DNA from: Bacillota bacterium
GTDB lineage: Bacteria; Bacillota; Clostridia; Peptostreptococcales; Anaerovoracaceae
DNA length: 64,000 nt
Direction: 5' to 3'
Assembly: GCA_021769295.1 (NCBI GenBank)
Contig: JAETTD010000002.1
Span: 1 to 64,000 of the forward strand
Shown: in pieces, positions 7,027-16,750 of the stretch
Layout: each line of letters opens with the position of its first letter
Numbering within the stretch: the stretch's first letter is position 1
Notes under the pieces: generated by a model
Databases searched by the model: none
What the model was told of the DNA's origin: nothing
Seen by the model: the letters and a program-made list of their open reading frames with translations, nothing else
Program-made: the position numbers and the translations under genes

Positions 7027-9680
7027 TTTAAATCGTACCAAGTATACCCTTCATTAACATCTGCCACCAACTTTACCGAAAGGCTTACAGCTTCCTCCAT
7101 GTTTTCTTTCAGAAGTTTCTTGACTCCCTCGGCATCTCTCTTAGGCGCACACAATATGAGTTCGTCGTGAACCTGCAGTATGAGCTTTGTTTCAGGGAAA
7201 TCCGTTTTTAGTTTGTTGTAAACCTTTATCATCGCAACTTTGATTATATCCGCTGCGCTGCCCTGTATAGGGCTGTTCATGGCAAGCCTTTCTCCCAGTT
7301 GTCTTACCATGTAAGCTGATGCCGTTATTTCATGAATAGGCCTTTTTCTTCCCAATATGGTTTGGGAATATCCCTTTTCTCTGCAATTTAAAATCTGGTT
7401 GTCCATATACTCCTTTACTTTTCCGTGCTTGGAAAAGTAATCGTTTATATAGTTTTCGGCTTCTTTTCTGGAAATGTTCAATTCTTCGCTAAGGCCGAAA
7501 CCGCTCATGCCGTATATAACTCCGAAATTTACCGCCTTTGCTCTGCTTCTTTCCTGAGGAGTAACCTGGTCAAAAGGTATTCCCAAAACCCTTGATGCCG
7601 TAAGCTTATGGATATCATCTCCCCTGTTAAAAGCAGCTATGAGTTCATCGTCTCCTGAAAGGTGTGCCAGAACTCTCAATTCAATTTGAGAATAGTCGGC
7701 TCCTATCAGAATATGGTCTTCGTCATCTGCCGCAAAAGCTTTTCTGAGAGTCCGCCCCAGTTCCTGTCTTATAGGTATGTTTTGCAAATTGGGCTCGGTG
7801 CAGCTTATCCTTCCCGTTGCTGTCACCGTCTGCTGAAAATGAGCTCTTATCTTTCCGTCTTTTCCTATAAGAGGCTTCATTCCCTCTACATAAGTGGAGT
7901 TTAGTTTGGTGAAATTTCTGTACTCCAGCACATAATTAACTATAGGATGTTTATCCTTTATTTTAGCCAATACTTCGGCATTGGTACTGTATCCTCTCTT
8001 TGTCTTTTTTCCGAAAGGAAGCTTAAGATCTTCAAAGAGCACGTTACCCAGCTGCATAGGAGAGTTTATGTTAAAACTTTTTCCTGCCTGTCTGTATATT
8101 TCCTCTTCAAGCAGCGCAATCTTTTCTTTAAGCAGTTCTCCCAGAGTTTCCAGAAAATCGGCGTTTACTTTTATTCCTTCCACTTCCATGGATGCCAAAA
8201 CTTCGATAAGGGGCAGCTCCGCTTCCATGAAAACCTGCTCCAAGCCTTGCTCTTTGAGCAATCTGCGCTCCGCCTCCATGAGCTTTCTGACTACCGTCGC
8301 AATTTTGATTCCGTAATCGGACATCTTTGTGCGGCTGTCTTCAAACAAGTCTATCTGCCTGTTTTCGCTCACAAAGTCGTCTTCGGACTCTATATCGTAA
8401 TGAAGCCTTTCAAGAGCCAGATTTTTAAGTTCATACTTGTTCCTTGAAGGATCCAATACGTATTCAGCTATAGCCGTATCAAATATTACATTATATTTTG
8501 ATAATCCAAAGCACATGAGTGCATACAAATCATCTTTTATATCATGTCCCATTACGTTTAAACCGAGCTCGTCAAGCTTTTCAACAGCGGTTTTCGTATT
8601 TACCGGTCCCGCATCTATAAAATAAGCTTGCTTTTCTCCCATTAAGAAGATGCCTTCGATGAAGGGCTCTTTTACATGGCTTATATCGCCAAACACTTTC
8701 AGATAAACTTCATTATCTTCTTTTAATTTTTCCAAACACTTCAGTCCTTCATCGGTTTCGACTATAACGGCTTTTATTTCAGGAATTTGTATCGGCTCGC
8801 TTTCCGCCTTTGGCGTCACTTTCAGTTTCTTTAAAAAACTGTTGAATTCGAGGCGTGTATAAATCTCTATCAGCTTATCGTAATCAGGCTCTTCCAATGC
8901 CAAATCTTTTATATCAACTTCTACGGGAACATTTACATTTATCGTGGCAAGTCGTTTGCTCATAACTGCAAGCTGTGCATTTTCTTCTATTTTGATGCGC
9001 AGCTTTTCAGATTTTATCTGCTCCGTGTCTGCCAAAAGATTTTCTATTGACCCAAACTGTTCGAGAAGCTTGATTCCTGTTTTTTCTCCTACTCCCGGAA
9101 CTCCCGGTATATTGTCGGAGGAATCTCCCATCAAACCTTTCAAATCAATAAACTGTTTCGGAGTAAGTCCGTATCTTTCCCGCATTTTTTCAGGGTCATA
9201 CATTTCAAAATCGCTTATTCCTTTTTTGGTTATAAGGACTCTTGTCGATTGGGTCACCAGCTGCAGAGCGTCCCTGTCTCCCGTAATTATAAGCGGACTC
9301 AGGCCCGCTTCTTCAGATATTCTCGCAACCGTGCCTATTATGTCGTCAGCCTCATAACCTTCCATTTCCAGTATGGATATGTTCATTGCCCTTAGGACTT
9401 CTTTCATGATAGGCATCTGCATCACAAGCTCAGGCGGCATGGCTTTTCTTCCCGCCTTGTATGCTTCATATTCGAGATGTCTGAATGTAGGCGCTTTTAA
9501 GTCAAAAGCAACCGTCATATATCCCGGCTCGTAGTCCGTTTTTATTTTTTGCAGCATGTTTATAAACCCATATATTCCTTGAGTGTATATACCCTCTTTG
9601 GTAATCATGGGTCTTTGCATGGCATAAAATGCCCTGTTTATCAAGCTGTTTCCGTCAATAATGACAATTCTTTTATCCAT
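7023..9680 (-). CDS. polA: DNA polymerase I (proofreading domain lacking catalytic acidic residues)
   Basis: 885 residues. Residues 1-290 are the 5' nuclease domain (IDGNSLINRAFYA, TGDRDALQL, GVPGVGEKTGIKLL). Residues about 300-470 correspond to the 3'-5' exonuclease fold, but the expected DxE motif is replaced by EVYLKVFGD, so proofreading is probably lost, as in Bacillus-type Pol I. The polymerase domain carries motif A (DYSQIELRVLAHLSGDD), motif B (RSRAKAVNFGVIYGMSGFG) and motif C (QVHDEL). It works in Okazaki fragment maturation and repair. It lies 21 bp after the FNT gene and overlaps coaE by 4 bp. Confidence 0.97.
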   Translation of the reverse strand: MDKRIVIIDGNSLINRAFYAMQRPMITKEGIYTQGIYGFINMLQKIKTDYEPGYMTVAFDLKAPTFRHLEYEAYKAGRKAMPPELVMQMPIMKEVLRAMNISILEMEGYEADDIIGTVARISEEAGLSPLIITGDRDALQLVTQSTRVLITKKGISDFEMYDPEKMRERYGLTPKQFIDLKGLMGDSSDNIPGVPGVGEKTGIKLLEQFGSIENLLADTEQIKSEKLRIKIEENAQLAVMSKRLATINVNVPVEVDIKDLALEEPDYDKLIEIYTRLEFNSFLKKLKVTPKAESEPIQIPEIKAVIVETDEGLKCLEKLKEDNEVYLKVFGDISHVKEPFIEGIFLMGEKQAYFIDAGPVNTKTAVEKLDELGLNVMGHDIKDDLYALMCFGLSKYNVIFDTAIAEYVLDPSRNKYELKNLALERLHYDIESEDDFVSENRQIDLFEDSRTKMSDYGIKIATVVRKLMEAERRLLKEQGLEQVFMEAELPLIEVLASMEVEGIKVNADFLETLGELLKEKIALLEEEIYRQAGKSFNINSPMQLGNVLFEDLKLPFGKKTKRGYSTNAEVLAKIKDKHPIVNYVLEYRNFTKLNSTYVEGMKPLIGKDGKIRAHFQQTVTATGRISCTEPNLQNIPIRQELGRTLRKAFAADDEDHILIGADYSQIELRVLAHLSGDDELIAAFNRGDDIHKLTASRVLGIPFDQVTPQERSRAKAVNFGVIYGMSGFGLSEELNISRKEAENYINDYFSKHGKVKEYMDNQILNCREKGYSQTILGRKRPIHEITASAYMVRQLGERLAMNSPIQGSAADIIKVAMIKVYNKLKTDFPETKLILQVHDELILCAPKRDAEGVKKLLKENMEEAVSLSVKLVADVNEGYTWYDLK

Positions 9681-9701
9681 AATTTATATCCGTCTTTCCT
9701 G

Positions 9702-10559
9702 TTAAGCGATTTGACGCTGCTTGGTTTTTTCGTCTTTTTTCTGAAGCGCCATCCAATATCCCATGGCTACAAATACGGCTCCTCCCACGATATTGCCCAG
9801 CGTTACCGGTATAAGATTATTCATAAACATTCCCTGCCATGTAAGATTTGCAAGAGAATCCGGCATTAAGCCCGAAAGGGCAGCAAAAGTTTCATTGGAG
9901 GACGCAAAAATTCCCGCCGGAATAAAATACATATTGGCAACGCTATGCTCAAATCCTGCGGTAACAAAGAGCCAAATAGGGAAAAATGCGGCAAAAATTT
10001 TGCCTATGGTCGAGTCTGCTCCTGTGGATGACCATACGGCCAGACATACAAGCCAATTGCATAAAATCCCGGAAACGAAGCATTGTGAAAAGCTCATGTT
10101 CACCTTTCCTGCCGCTACTTTTACGGTAAAGGCTCCGAGCATATCTCCTCCTGACGAAAACAGTCCCGTTTTGTACACCATAAATGCGATAAGCACGCTT
10201 CCGATAAAATTTGCTATGTAAACTATTATCCAGTTTCTCAGCATTTTTGTCACGGTTGTCTTTTTTTCCAAAACCGCCAGCGTAATCAAGCTGTTACCTG
10301 TAAATAATTCCGCGCCTGCCAGCACCACCATGATAAGTCCTGACGCAAACACGGTTCCTGTCAGTATTCTGCCCAAACCGAAAGTTTCCGGCGACATAAG
10401 CAAATTAAACCCAGCCATATTGGCTCCTGCCCCGGCAAAGGCAATATACGCACCTGCCATAATTCCCATAATAAACAGTTTTCTGAATGAACTGTCTGTC
10501 TTTGAAATACCGGAATTTATTGATGCGTTTAAAATTTCTGCCGGCTTCAAATGATTCAT
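9702..10559 (-). CDS. Formate/nitrite transporter family channel
   Basis: A 285-residue inner-membrane protein of the FNT family, which move formate, nitrite or hydrosulfide as pentameric channels. Six hydrophobic segments are visible. Conserved features include LKPAEI near the N terminus, the first-segment stretch AGAYIAFAGAGANMA, GNSLITLAVLEKK around the omega loop, and FEHSVANMYFIPAGI with the family's HSVANMY histidine motif. The substrate cannot be decided from sequence; formate fits a fermenter. It is the first gene of the polA-coaE-solute-binding protein transcript. Confidence 0.92.
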   Translation of the reverse strand: MNHLKPAEILNASINSGISKTDSSFRKLFIMGIMAGAYIAFAGAGANMAGFNLLMSPETFGLGRILTGTVFASGLIMVVLAGAELFTGNSLITLAVLEKKTTVTKMLRNWIIVYIANFIGSVLIAFMVYKTGLFSSGGDMLGAFTVKVAAGKVNMSFSQCFVSGILCNWLVCLAVWSSTGADSTIGKIFAAFFPIWLFVTAGFEHSVANMYFIPAGIFASSNETFAALSGLMPDSLANLTWQGMFMNNLIPVTLGNIVGGAVFVAMGYWMALQKKDEKTKQRQIA

Positions 10560-10663
10560 AATTACTAATACCTTACCTTTTCTTTTGTTAAATTACCTGA
10601 TTTATTCTATACTATTTGATAAATTTTGACCACCCCTTTTAGGGAAATTCACAAATATTTCAT

Positions 10664-11260
10664 CTACAGTCCCAGAGATTTTTTTATGAGAATCACTTCC
10701 GCTTCCATGCCTGACATAGGTGCAAAAAGAGTTACCATTCCACGGCATATGCGCTCCGGGCTCTTACAATCATAACACTTGCCGCCCTTAACAGCACACG
10801 GTGTATTTTTATTTAATTGAGCCGCTCTTAAAGGCGCTGCTATATTGCGTGCACGCCAAACGGCCTCTTCATAAGTATCTGTTATTTTGTTGGTTCCTAT
10901 TATAAAATATATTTTTTTGTGACCGAAAAGTGTTGATGAAACTCTGTTTCCAATCCCGTCTATATTTACCATTTCTCCGGTTTCAGCCAATGCGTTTGCT
11001 GAGGTCAGATATATATCCGTTTCTGCGGCCCTTTTTCTTGCTTCATCAGGTTCCTGCTTCCAATGCCAATAAACGGTATTGTGGGATATAAGTTTTTCGT
11101 AAACCTCAATATCCTTGACGGTGGCTGAGCCGCCTATGCCGACACTGACGCCGTCTACTGCGCTGTCTATGTAATCTGCGGCTTCACATGCTGTGTCAAA
11201 CAGGCTTACCTTGTAGCCTCTGTTTTTTAAATTAGTCATGAGTTTTGAAATATCTGCCAT
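10664..11260 (-). CDS. LUD domain protein (lactate utilization/DUF162 family)
   Basis: A 198-residue stand-alone LUD-domain protein related to LutC. Visible motifs are GVSVGIGGSATVKDI, the tryptophan-containing HWKQEPDEARKRA, TSANALAETGEMVNIDG and GNRVSSTLFGHKK. Near the C terminus, CYDCKSPERICRGM adds cysteines that could bind a metal. LutA and LutB partners are not nearby, so a role in lactate oxidation is not supported by context, and small LUD proteins are common in Clostridia without assigned function. It lies directly behind a probable 6S RNA on the same strand, a position where many bacteria carry the structurally similar 5-formyl-THF cyclo-ligase gene. Confidence 0.85.
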   Translation of the reverse strand: MADISKLMTNLKNRGYKVSLFDTACEAADYIDSAVDGVSVGIGGSATVKDIEVYEKLISHNTVYWHWKQEPDEARKRAAETDIYLTSANALAETGEMVNIDGIGNRVSSTLFGHKKIYFIIGTNKITDTYEEAVWRARNIAAPLRAAQLNKNTPCAVKGGKCYDCKSPERICRGMVTLFAPMSGMEAEVILIKKSLGL

Positions 11261-11298
11261 ATGCTTTTCCTTTCATTTGTAAACAGTTGCGGTCCATT

Positions 11299-11323
11299 AA
11301 AAAACCAACAGCCGTGCTGTTGG
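11299..11323 (-). terminator. Terminator of the 6S-like RNA
   Basis: On the minus strand CCAACAG-cac-GGCTGTTGG forms a compact stem followed by TTTTTT. It lies between the RNA and the LUD gene, so the LUD gene is read only by readthrough or from another promoter. Confidence 0.85.
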
Positions 11324-11476
11324 AATTTCAGTTCCCGGGATACCGTCTGAGAAATAATTGATGCCCTATCCCAAAGATAGGTGGGTACTCTGTTTCTGAC
11401 CTCTGTCTTCCTCTCATATAGGAGGCATGACATAACGTTTCGAAAACTCCGAATTCCCGATAAAAAACTGTAGGTT
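11299..11476 (-). ncRNA. ssrS: Probable 6S RNA
   Basis: About 178 nt, no ORF. A promoter-like TTCCTG-N18-CATAAT lies just upstream. The closing helix pairs CAGTT with AACTG and CGGGA with TCCCG, an open central section follows, and ATGCC/GGCAT encloses two small hairpins (CCTC/GAGG and CCTATC/GGATAGG). AGTACCCACCTA resembles the ACCCACC segment seen in many 6S RNAs. It ends in a strong terminator. 6S RNA mimics an open promoter and binds housekeeping RNA polymerase. Identification rests on size, shape and that motif, so another structured RNA remains possible. Confidence 0.6.
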
Positions 11477-11538
11477 CAATTATGATTCTCTAACGCATAC
11501 CCCAGGAATAATTTCATTATAAGTAAATTGAGTTCAAA

Positions 11539-12267
11539 TTATTCCTCATAAAGGTTAATGGAACAATTTGTATATACTTTCTGAACATCGTCATTGTCTT
11601 CAAGGATTTCAATCATCTTTGCCAGTTTCTTAATATCTCCCGGATCCGTAGGAGTTGATTCCATTGAAGGTACCTGTTCAACATCCGATTCTGCTATTTC
11701 GTATCCTGCATCGCTCAATGCGTGGTGTACATCGGTATGTACCGAAGGGTCCGTTATTATTTCAAAACTGTCCTCATGTACAACCATGTCATCTGCGCCG
11801 GCTTCAAGTGCTGCTTCCAGCAGGGTATCCTCGTCAATCTCATCCGTCTTCTCGATAAGTATTATTCCCTTTCTTGAGAACATATAGGATACACATCCCG
11901 GTGCGCCCAGGTTTCCGCCATATTTATCGAAAGTGGATCTTACGGCAGACGTCGTCCTGTTGTTGTTGTCGGTCAGGGCTTCTACTATAACAGCTACTCC
12001 TGCCACTCCGTAACCTTCGAATTTCAGTTCTTCGTAAGTTTCTCCGGCCAATTCGCCGGTTCCTTTTTTGATTGCTCTGTTGATATTATCGTTAGGCATT
12101 GAAATTGCCTTAGCCTTTTCTATTGCCAGTCTTAATGATGCGTTGTACTCAGGGTCTCCTCCGTCTTTGGCAGCAACTGTTATTGCTCTTGCATATTTTG
12201 TAAACATTGCAGCTCTCTTAGAGTCCTGTGCAGCTTTTCTTCCTGCGATTGTACCGTGTCTTCCCAT
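11539..12267 (-). CDS. yebC: YebC/PmpR family protein
   Basis: A 242-residue cytoplasmic protein with the family N terminus GRHGTIAGRKAAQDSKRA, MPNDNINRAIKKGTGE and GYGVAGVAVIVEALTDNNNRT. Members have been described as DNA-binding regulators and, more recently, as ribosome-associated translation factors that relieve stalling at proline stretches. A strong AGGAGG ribosome binding site precedes the ATG. In many bacteria the gene sits beside ruvC; here its neighbours are the 6S-like RNA and the giant activase. Confidence 0.95.
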   Translation of the reverse strand: MGRHGTIAGRKAAQDSKRAAMFTKYARAITVAAKDGGDPEYNASLRLAIEKAKAISMPNDNINRAIKKGTGELAGETYEELKFEGYGVAGVAVIVEALTDNNNRTTSAVRSTFDKYGGNLGAPGCVSYMFSRKGIILIEKTDEIDEDTLLEAALEAGADDMVVHEDSFEIITDPSVHTDVHHALSDAGYEIAESDVEQVPSMESTPTDPGDIKKLAKMIEILEDNDDVQKVYTNCSINLYEE

Positions 12268-12367
12268 GGAGACACCTCCTAACTAAAGTTAATTTTTTCC
12301 GTGAAATATTATACACTACGGAATAATACATTTCAAGATTATTTGCATAAATTATCCGCAGTCCTTC

Positions 12368-15300
12368 TTATACTCCCATATTTTTGTGGGCTGCTGCCAT
12401 CATCAGCTTAATTCTGTTAAGCTGATTTGTGTCGCTTGCGCCCGGGTCATAATCTATGGCGACTATGTTGGCCTTCGGAAATCTTTCTCTAAGTGCCTTA
12501 AACATACCTTTGCCGATAACGTGATTAGGCAGGCAGGCAAAGGGCTGAAGACATGCGATATTGGTCGCTCCGCTCTTAATAAGCTCTATCATTTCACCTG
12601 TCAGGAGCCAGCCTTCTCCGCATTGGTTTCCTATAGATGCGATTTGGGACGCTTCTTCGGCAGTATGTTCGATGTAAGAAGGTTCTTCAAACCTCTTGCT
12701 TTCTCTTAAAGCTTTTCTCATAGGTTCACGGAAATACTCTATCAATTTGATTCCCATTTCATTGATTTTGTAAGACTTGTATGAACCTGAAAGTTTTTCG
12801 TAATTAAACTTCTTGCTGTACATTCCGTATAAGAAAAAGTCTACCAAATCCAGTACGACGGCTTCGCCGCCCTCTTTTTCAATTATGCCGACTATATTGT
12901 TATTGGCGTCCGGATGATATTTTACCAGGATTTCTCCTACTACTCCCACCTTAGGTTTTTTTATGTCTTTAAGGGGAAGATTGTCGTATTCATCCGTTAT
13001 CTTCTTTACCATTTTTTTGTAAGTTGAAAATTTACCGTCTTTGCAATTTTCAAATATAGCCTTTTCGTACTTTTTCATTATGGCTTCAGCGCTTCCCGGT
13101 TCTTTTTCATAAGGCCTGGTTGCATACAGCACCCTCTGGAACAGGTCTCCATACATGGCTGCTATGATGAGCCTTTTTCCCATAGGAATATCAATTTTAA
13201 ATCCCGGGTTGGATTCGAGCCCTGCCGTGTTAAAGGAGATTACAGGTATCTGCTCCATTCCCAAATCTTTCAGTGCTTTTCTTAAAAGCGCTATGTAATT
13301 GCTGGCTCTGCATCCGCCCCCCGTCTGGGACATGATAAGTGCGGTCCTGTCAGGGTCGAAGTCTCCTGACTTAAGGGTACTTATCATCTTGCCCAAGGTT
13401 ACAAGAGTAGGATAGCATGCATCATTATTGACGTATTTTAAGCCTTCGTCTATGGCATTTTTGTCCACCGTAGGCACTAAAACCGCCTTATATCCGCTTT
13501 CTTTCAGCGCCACTTCAAGATACTGAAAATGTATAGGCGACATCTGAGGAATTATTATTGTATAGTCCTCCTTCATCTCCTTTGTAAAGAGTTTTCTTTC
13601 ATAAGGTTCTTCGGTATGCCTGCTCTTAATTCCGTTTTTGCCTCTCTCTTCCATGGCAGCCTTTAAGGAGCGTATACGTATTCTGCAGGCTCCCATATTG
13701 GTGCCTTCATCTATCTTCAGTACGGTATAAAGCTTGTTGTTGTTTTCTAAGATTTCTTCAACCTGGTCTGTGGTTACCGCATCCACTCCGCATCCGAAAG
13801 AATTAAGCTGCACCAGTTCAACATCGTCTCTTGTGCCTGCAAAATCGGCAGCTTTGTAAAGCCTCGAATGATATGTCCACTGGTCCAAAACACGTATTGG
13901 TCTTGCAAGGTTACTAAGGTGGCATACGGAATCTTCTGACAGAACAGCCATATCATGAGATGTAATCATCTTATTTATTCCGTGATTTATCTCCTTGTCC
14001 AGATGATACGGTCTTCCTGACAGAATTATTGCCTTTTTGCCGTTCTTTTTTATGTATTCCAAAGCTTCTTCGCCTGCTCTTTGAATGTCTCTCTTAAATC
14101 GCAGTTCCTCTGCTCTGGCAGCCTCAACGGCCTCTTTTATTTCCTTCTTCGGTATGTTTTTGTCTTCAAGGACTTCGGTCATCCGCTTTACCAGCCGTTT
14201 GTCATCATCATACGGTACGAAAGGATGAGAAAATACGACTCCCGCATCTTCAAACACTTCATTCATGTTGTTGGCAATTACTTCCGGATAGGTTGCCACT
14301 ATCGGACAATTGTAATGGTTCTGCGCCTTGGAATCCTCTGCCTGTTCGTAATTTAGACAAGGGTAAAATATCCATTTTTCGCCCATTTCAACCAATGTCT
14401 TAATATGGCCGTGAACCATTTTTGCCGGATAGCATGCCGTATCCGAGGAAATGCTGTCTATACCCTTTTCATAAAGCGACTTTGATGAGTTCGGTGACAG
14501 CACCACTCTGAATCCCAGTTTGGTAAAGAAGGTGAACCAGAATGGGTAGTTTTCGTACATGTTAAGCACCCTCGGTATTGCAACATTGCCGCGAGGGGCA
14601 TTTTCTTCGTCTAAAGGTTCATATCCGAAAAGCTTTTTCAGTTTATATTCGTACAGGTCAGGTAAATCGCTGTGAGTATCGGTCTTTCCTTCTCCCTTTT
14701 CGCATCTGTTGCCTGTAATGTATGTATTTCCGTCCCTGAATTTGGTTATGGTAAGCATACATCTGTTTTCACATCCGCCGCACCTTGTATTTTTGGTTGC
14801 GGCATCGAAATCGTCAAGTTCATCTGCCTTTGTAACAGATGATACATGCCCTTCTTTCCAATTATTCATCGAATGAAGTGCACAGCCGTATGCGCCCATT
14901 ATTCCGGAGATGTCAGGCCTTACAACTTCCCTTCCCAGAACCTTTTCTATGGCTCTGAGCACGGACTCGTTTAGAAATGTTCCGCCCTGAACCACTATTT
15001 TCTCGCCCGCCTCCTCTGGATTGCGAAGCTTTATTACTTTATACAAAGCATTTTTTATAACCGAATAGGACAGTCCCGCAGCTATGTCGCTTATCTCCGC
15101 CCCTTCTTTTTGAGCCTGTTTTACCATTGAATTCATAAATACGGTGCAGCGAGTTCCCAAATCTACCGGGTTCTTTGATTCTATACCTATCCGGGCAAAA
15201 TCTTCAACCGCCATATCCACGGACTTTGCATAAGTTTCTATAAATGAACCGCAGCCGGATGAACATGCTTCATTGAGCATTATGCTGTAAATGGCATGGT

Positions 15301-16585
15301 CTTTTATTCTCATGCATTTCATATCCTGACCGCCTATGTCCAGTATAAAATCCACTCCCGGAAGGAATTCTTCGGCAGCCTTATAGTGAGCCATGGTTTC
15401 TATTATGCCATAGTCTGCGGAAAAGCCCGACTGAATAAGACCCTCTCCGTATCCTGTAACTGTGGTATTTGCAATATATGCATCATCGGGAATAAGACCG
15501 TAAACTTCTTTTAGCATCTCCTTTGCAGTGGCAAGAGGATTGCCCTCATTTCCGCTGTAGAAGCTGTAAAGAAGCCTCTTATCTTTATCTATAAGAGCCG
15601 CCTTGGTAGTGGTTGAGCCTGCATCTATGCCGAGAAAAACAGGGCCGGACGCATCTTTTATGTCTCCTCTGGCTATTTTGGCCTTATCGTGTCTTTCCTT
15701 AAATTCCTTATATTCTTCCTCATCTTTGAACAGAGGGTTCATCCTCTTTGTTCCGCCCGTTACGGTATTGTCTACCTTTTCTATTCTCTCAAGCAGTTCT
15801 TTGAGTTTTACAGGGGCGCATTTTTCAGCCATAAACGCCGCTCCGAGGGCGACGAAATATTTGGAATTTTCAGGGAATATTACTTCTTCCGGTTTCAGAT
15901 TCAGCGTTTCCGTAAACCGCTTTCTGAGTTCTGACATGTATGTAAGCGGTCCTCCCAGAAAAGCGACTTTTCCCTTTATCTTGTGTCCGCATGCCAATCC
16001 GCTTATGGTTTGATTTACCACTGCCTGAAAAATTGACGCCGCAAGATTTTCCACAGGGGCTCCCTCATTTATTAAAGGCTGAATATCCGTCTTGGCAAAG
16101 ACTCCGCAGCGAGCTGCTATAGGGTAAATAACTTTGTAATTTTTTGCAGCCTCATTTAAGCCTTCGCCGTCCGTATTCAGGAGTATGGCCATCTGGTCTA
16201 TAAATGCTCCGGTTCCGCCTGCGCAGGTACCGTTCATACGCTGCTCTATCGTGCTTCCGAAATATGTAATCTTTGCGTCTTCACCGCCCAGTTCAATTGC
16301 AACATCAGTCTCAGGTATAAGCTTTTCCACGGCAAGAGAGCATGTGACCACTTCCTGTTCAAATCCGATTCCTGTTTTTTCGGCAAGAGCCAGACCTCCC
16401 GAACCCGTAATAATACACTTTACCTCAATGTCTCCCATATGACCGATTAAATCTTCAAGCAATTCTTTTACTTTATCAAATACGCTTGACATATGTCTTT
16501 CATACTTACGGTAAACTATTTTGTTGTTGTCATCTATCAGTATGAGTTTTACAGTTGTAGAACCTACATCAATTCCAAGTCTCAT
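12368..16585 (-). CDS. Two-ATPase 2-hydroxyacyl-CoA dehydratase activase-like protein
   Basis: A 1405-residue soluble protein with two BadF/BcrA-type ASKHA ATPase domains, starting at IDVGSTTVKL (residue 4) and IDAGSTTTKAALID (about 320). Each has the two cysteine motifs that in HgdC bind the shared [4Fe-4S] cluster: GTCAGGTGAF and RCGVFAKTD, then ACSSGCGSF and RCTVFMNS. A further Cys cluster CGGCENRC lies near 607. The last 750 residues hold a DUF2229-type region (SSDTACYPAKMVHGH) and dehydratase-like segments. Known relatives use ATP to push an electron into dehydratases of amino acid fermentation. No dehydratase gene is adjacent, so the acceptor may be in the same chain or elsewhere. Monocistronic by spacing. 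Confidence 0.9.
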   Translation of the reverse strand: MRLGIDVGSTTVKLILIDDNNKIVYRKYERHMSSVFDKVKELLEDLIGHMGDIEVKCIITGSGGLALAEKTGIGFEQEVVTCSLAVEKLIPETDVAIELGGEDAKITYFGSTIEQRMNGTCAGGTGAFIDQMAILLNTDGEGLNEAAKNYKVIYPIAARCGVFAKTDIQPLINEGAPVENLAASIFQAVVNQTISGLACGHKIKGKVAFLGGPLTYMSELRKRFTETLNLKPEEVIFPENSKYFVALGAAFMAEKCAPVKLKELLERIEKVDNTVTGGTKRMNPLFKDEEEYKEFKERHDKAKIARGDIKDASGPVFLGIDAGSTTTKAALIDKDKRLLYSFYSGNEGNPLATAKEMLKEVYGLIPDDAYIANTTVTGYGEGLIQSGFSADYGIIETMAHYKAAEEFLPGVDFILDIGGQDMKCMRIKDHAIYSIMLNEACSSGCGSFIETYAKSVDMAVEDFARIGIESKNPVDLGTRCTVFMNSMVKQAQKEGAEISDIAAGLSYSVIKNALYKVIKLRNPEEAGEKIVVQGGTFLNESVLRAIEKVLGREVVRPDISGIMGAYGCALHSMNNWKEGHVSSVTKADELDDFDAATKNTRCGGCENRCMLTITKFRDGNTYITGNRCEKGEGKTDTHSDLPDLYEYKLKKLFGYEPLDEENAPRGNVAIPRVLNMYENYPFWFTFFTKLGFRVVLSPNSSKSLYEKGIDSISSDTACYPAKMVHGHIKTLVEMGEKWIFYPCLNYEQAEDSKAQNHYNCPIVATYPEVIANNMNEVFEDAGVVFSHPFVPYDDDKRLVKRMTEVLEDKNIPKKEIKEAVEAARAEELRFKRDIQRAGEEALEYIKKNGKKAIILSGRPYHLDKEINHGINKMITSHDMAVLSEDSVCHLSNLARPIRVLDQWTYHSRLYKAADFAGTRDDVELVQLNSFGCGVDAVTTDQVEEILENNNKLYTVLKIDEGTNMGACRIRIRSLKAAMEERGKNGIKSRHTEEPYERKLFTKEMKEDYTIIIPQMSPIHFQYLEVALKESGYKAVLVPTVDKNAIDEGLKYVNNDACYPTLVTLGKMISTLKSGDFDPDRTALIMSQTGGGCRASNYIALLRKALKDLGMEQIPVISFNTAGLESNPGFKIDIPMGKRLIIAAMYGDLFQRVLYATRPYEKEPGSAEAIMKKYEKAIFENCKDGKFSTYKKMVKKITDEYDNLPLKDIKKPKVGVVGEILVKYHPDANNNIVGIIEKEGGEAVVLDLVDFFLYGMYSKKFNYEKLSGSYKSYKINEMGIKLIEYFREPMRKALRESKRFEEPSYIEHTAEEASQIASIGNQCGEGWLLTGEMIELIKSGATNIACLQPFACLPNHVIGKGMFKALRERFPKANIVAIDYDPGASDTNQLNRIKLMMAAAHKNMGV

Positions 16586-16750
16586 CTATATATTTACCTC
16601 TGTTCTTTTTTTACTTAGATATATATTTTACCACCATACCATGCGTTTTTTCACCCGTTTTATGTTAAAAAAACGTTAAGATTGCCCTGTAATTTGTTCC
16701 ATAAAAATAAATATATGGTGGAAAAGGCAGAAATTTTATATAATAAACCC

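Noticed and set aside
15603-16013. 136-codon plus-strand frame opposite the activase
   Set aside because: Shadow of the strongly supported 1405-residue gene; Ser/Pro-rich composition and no start signal.
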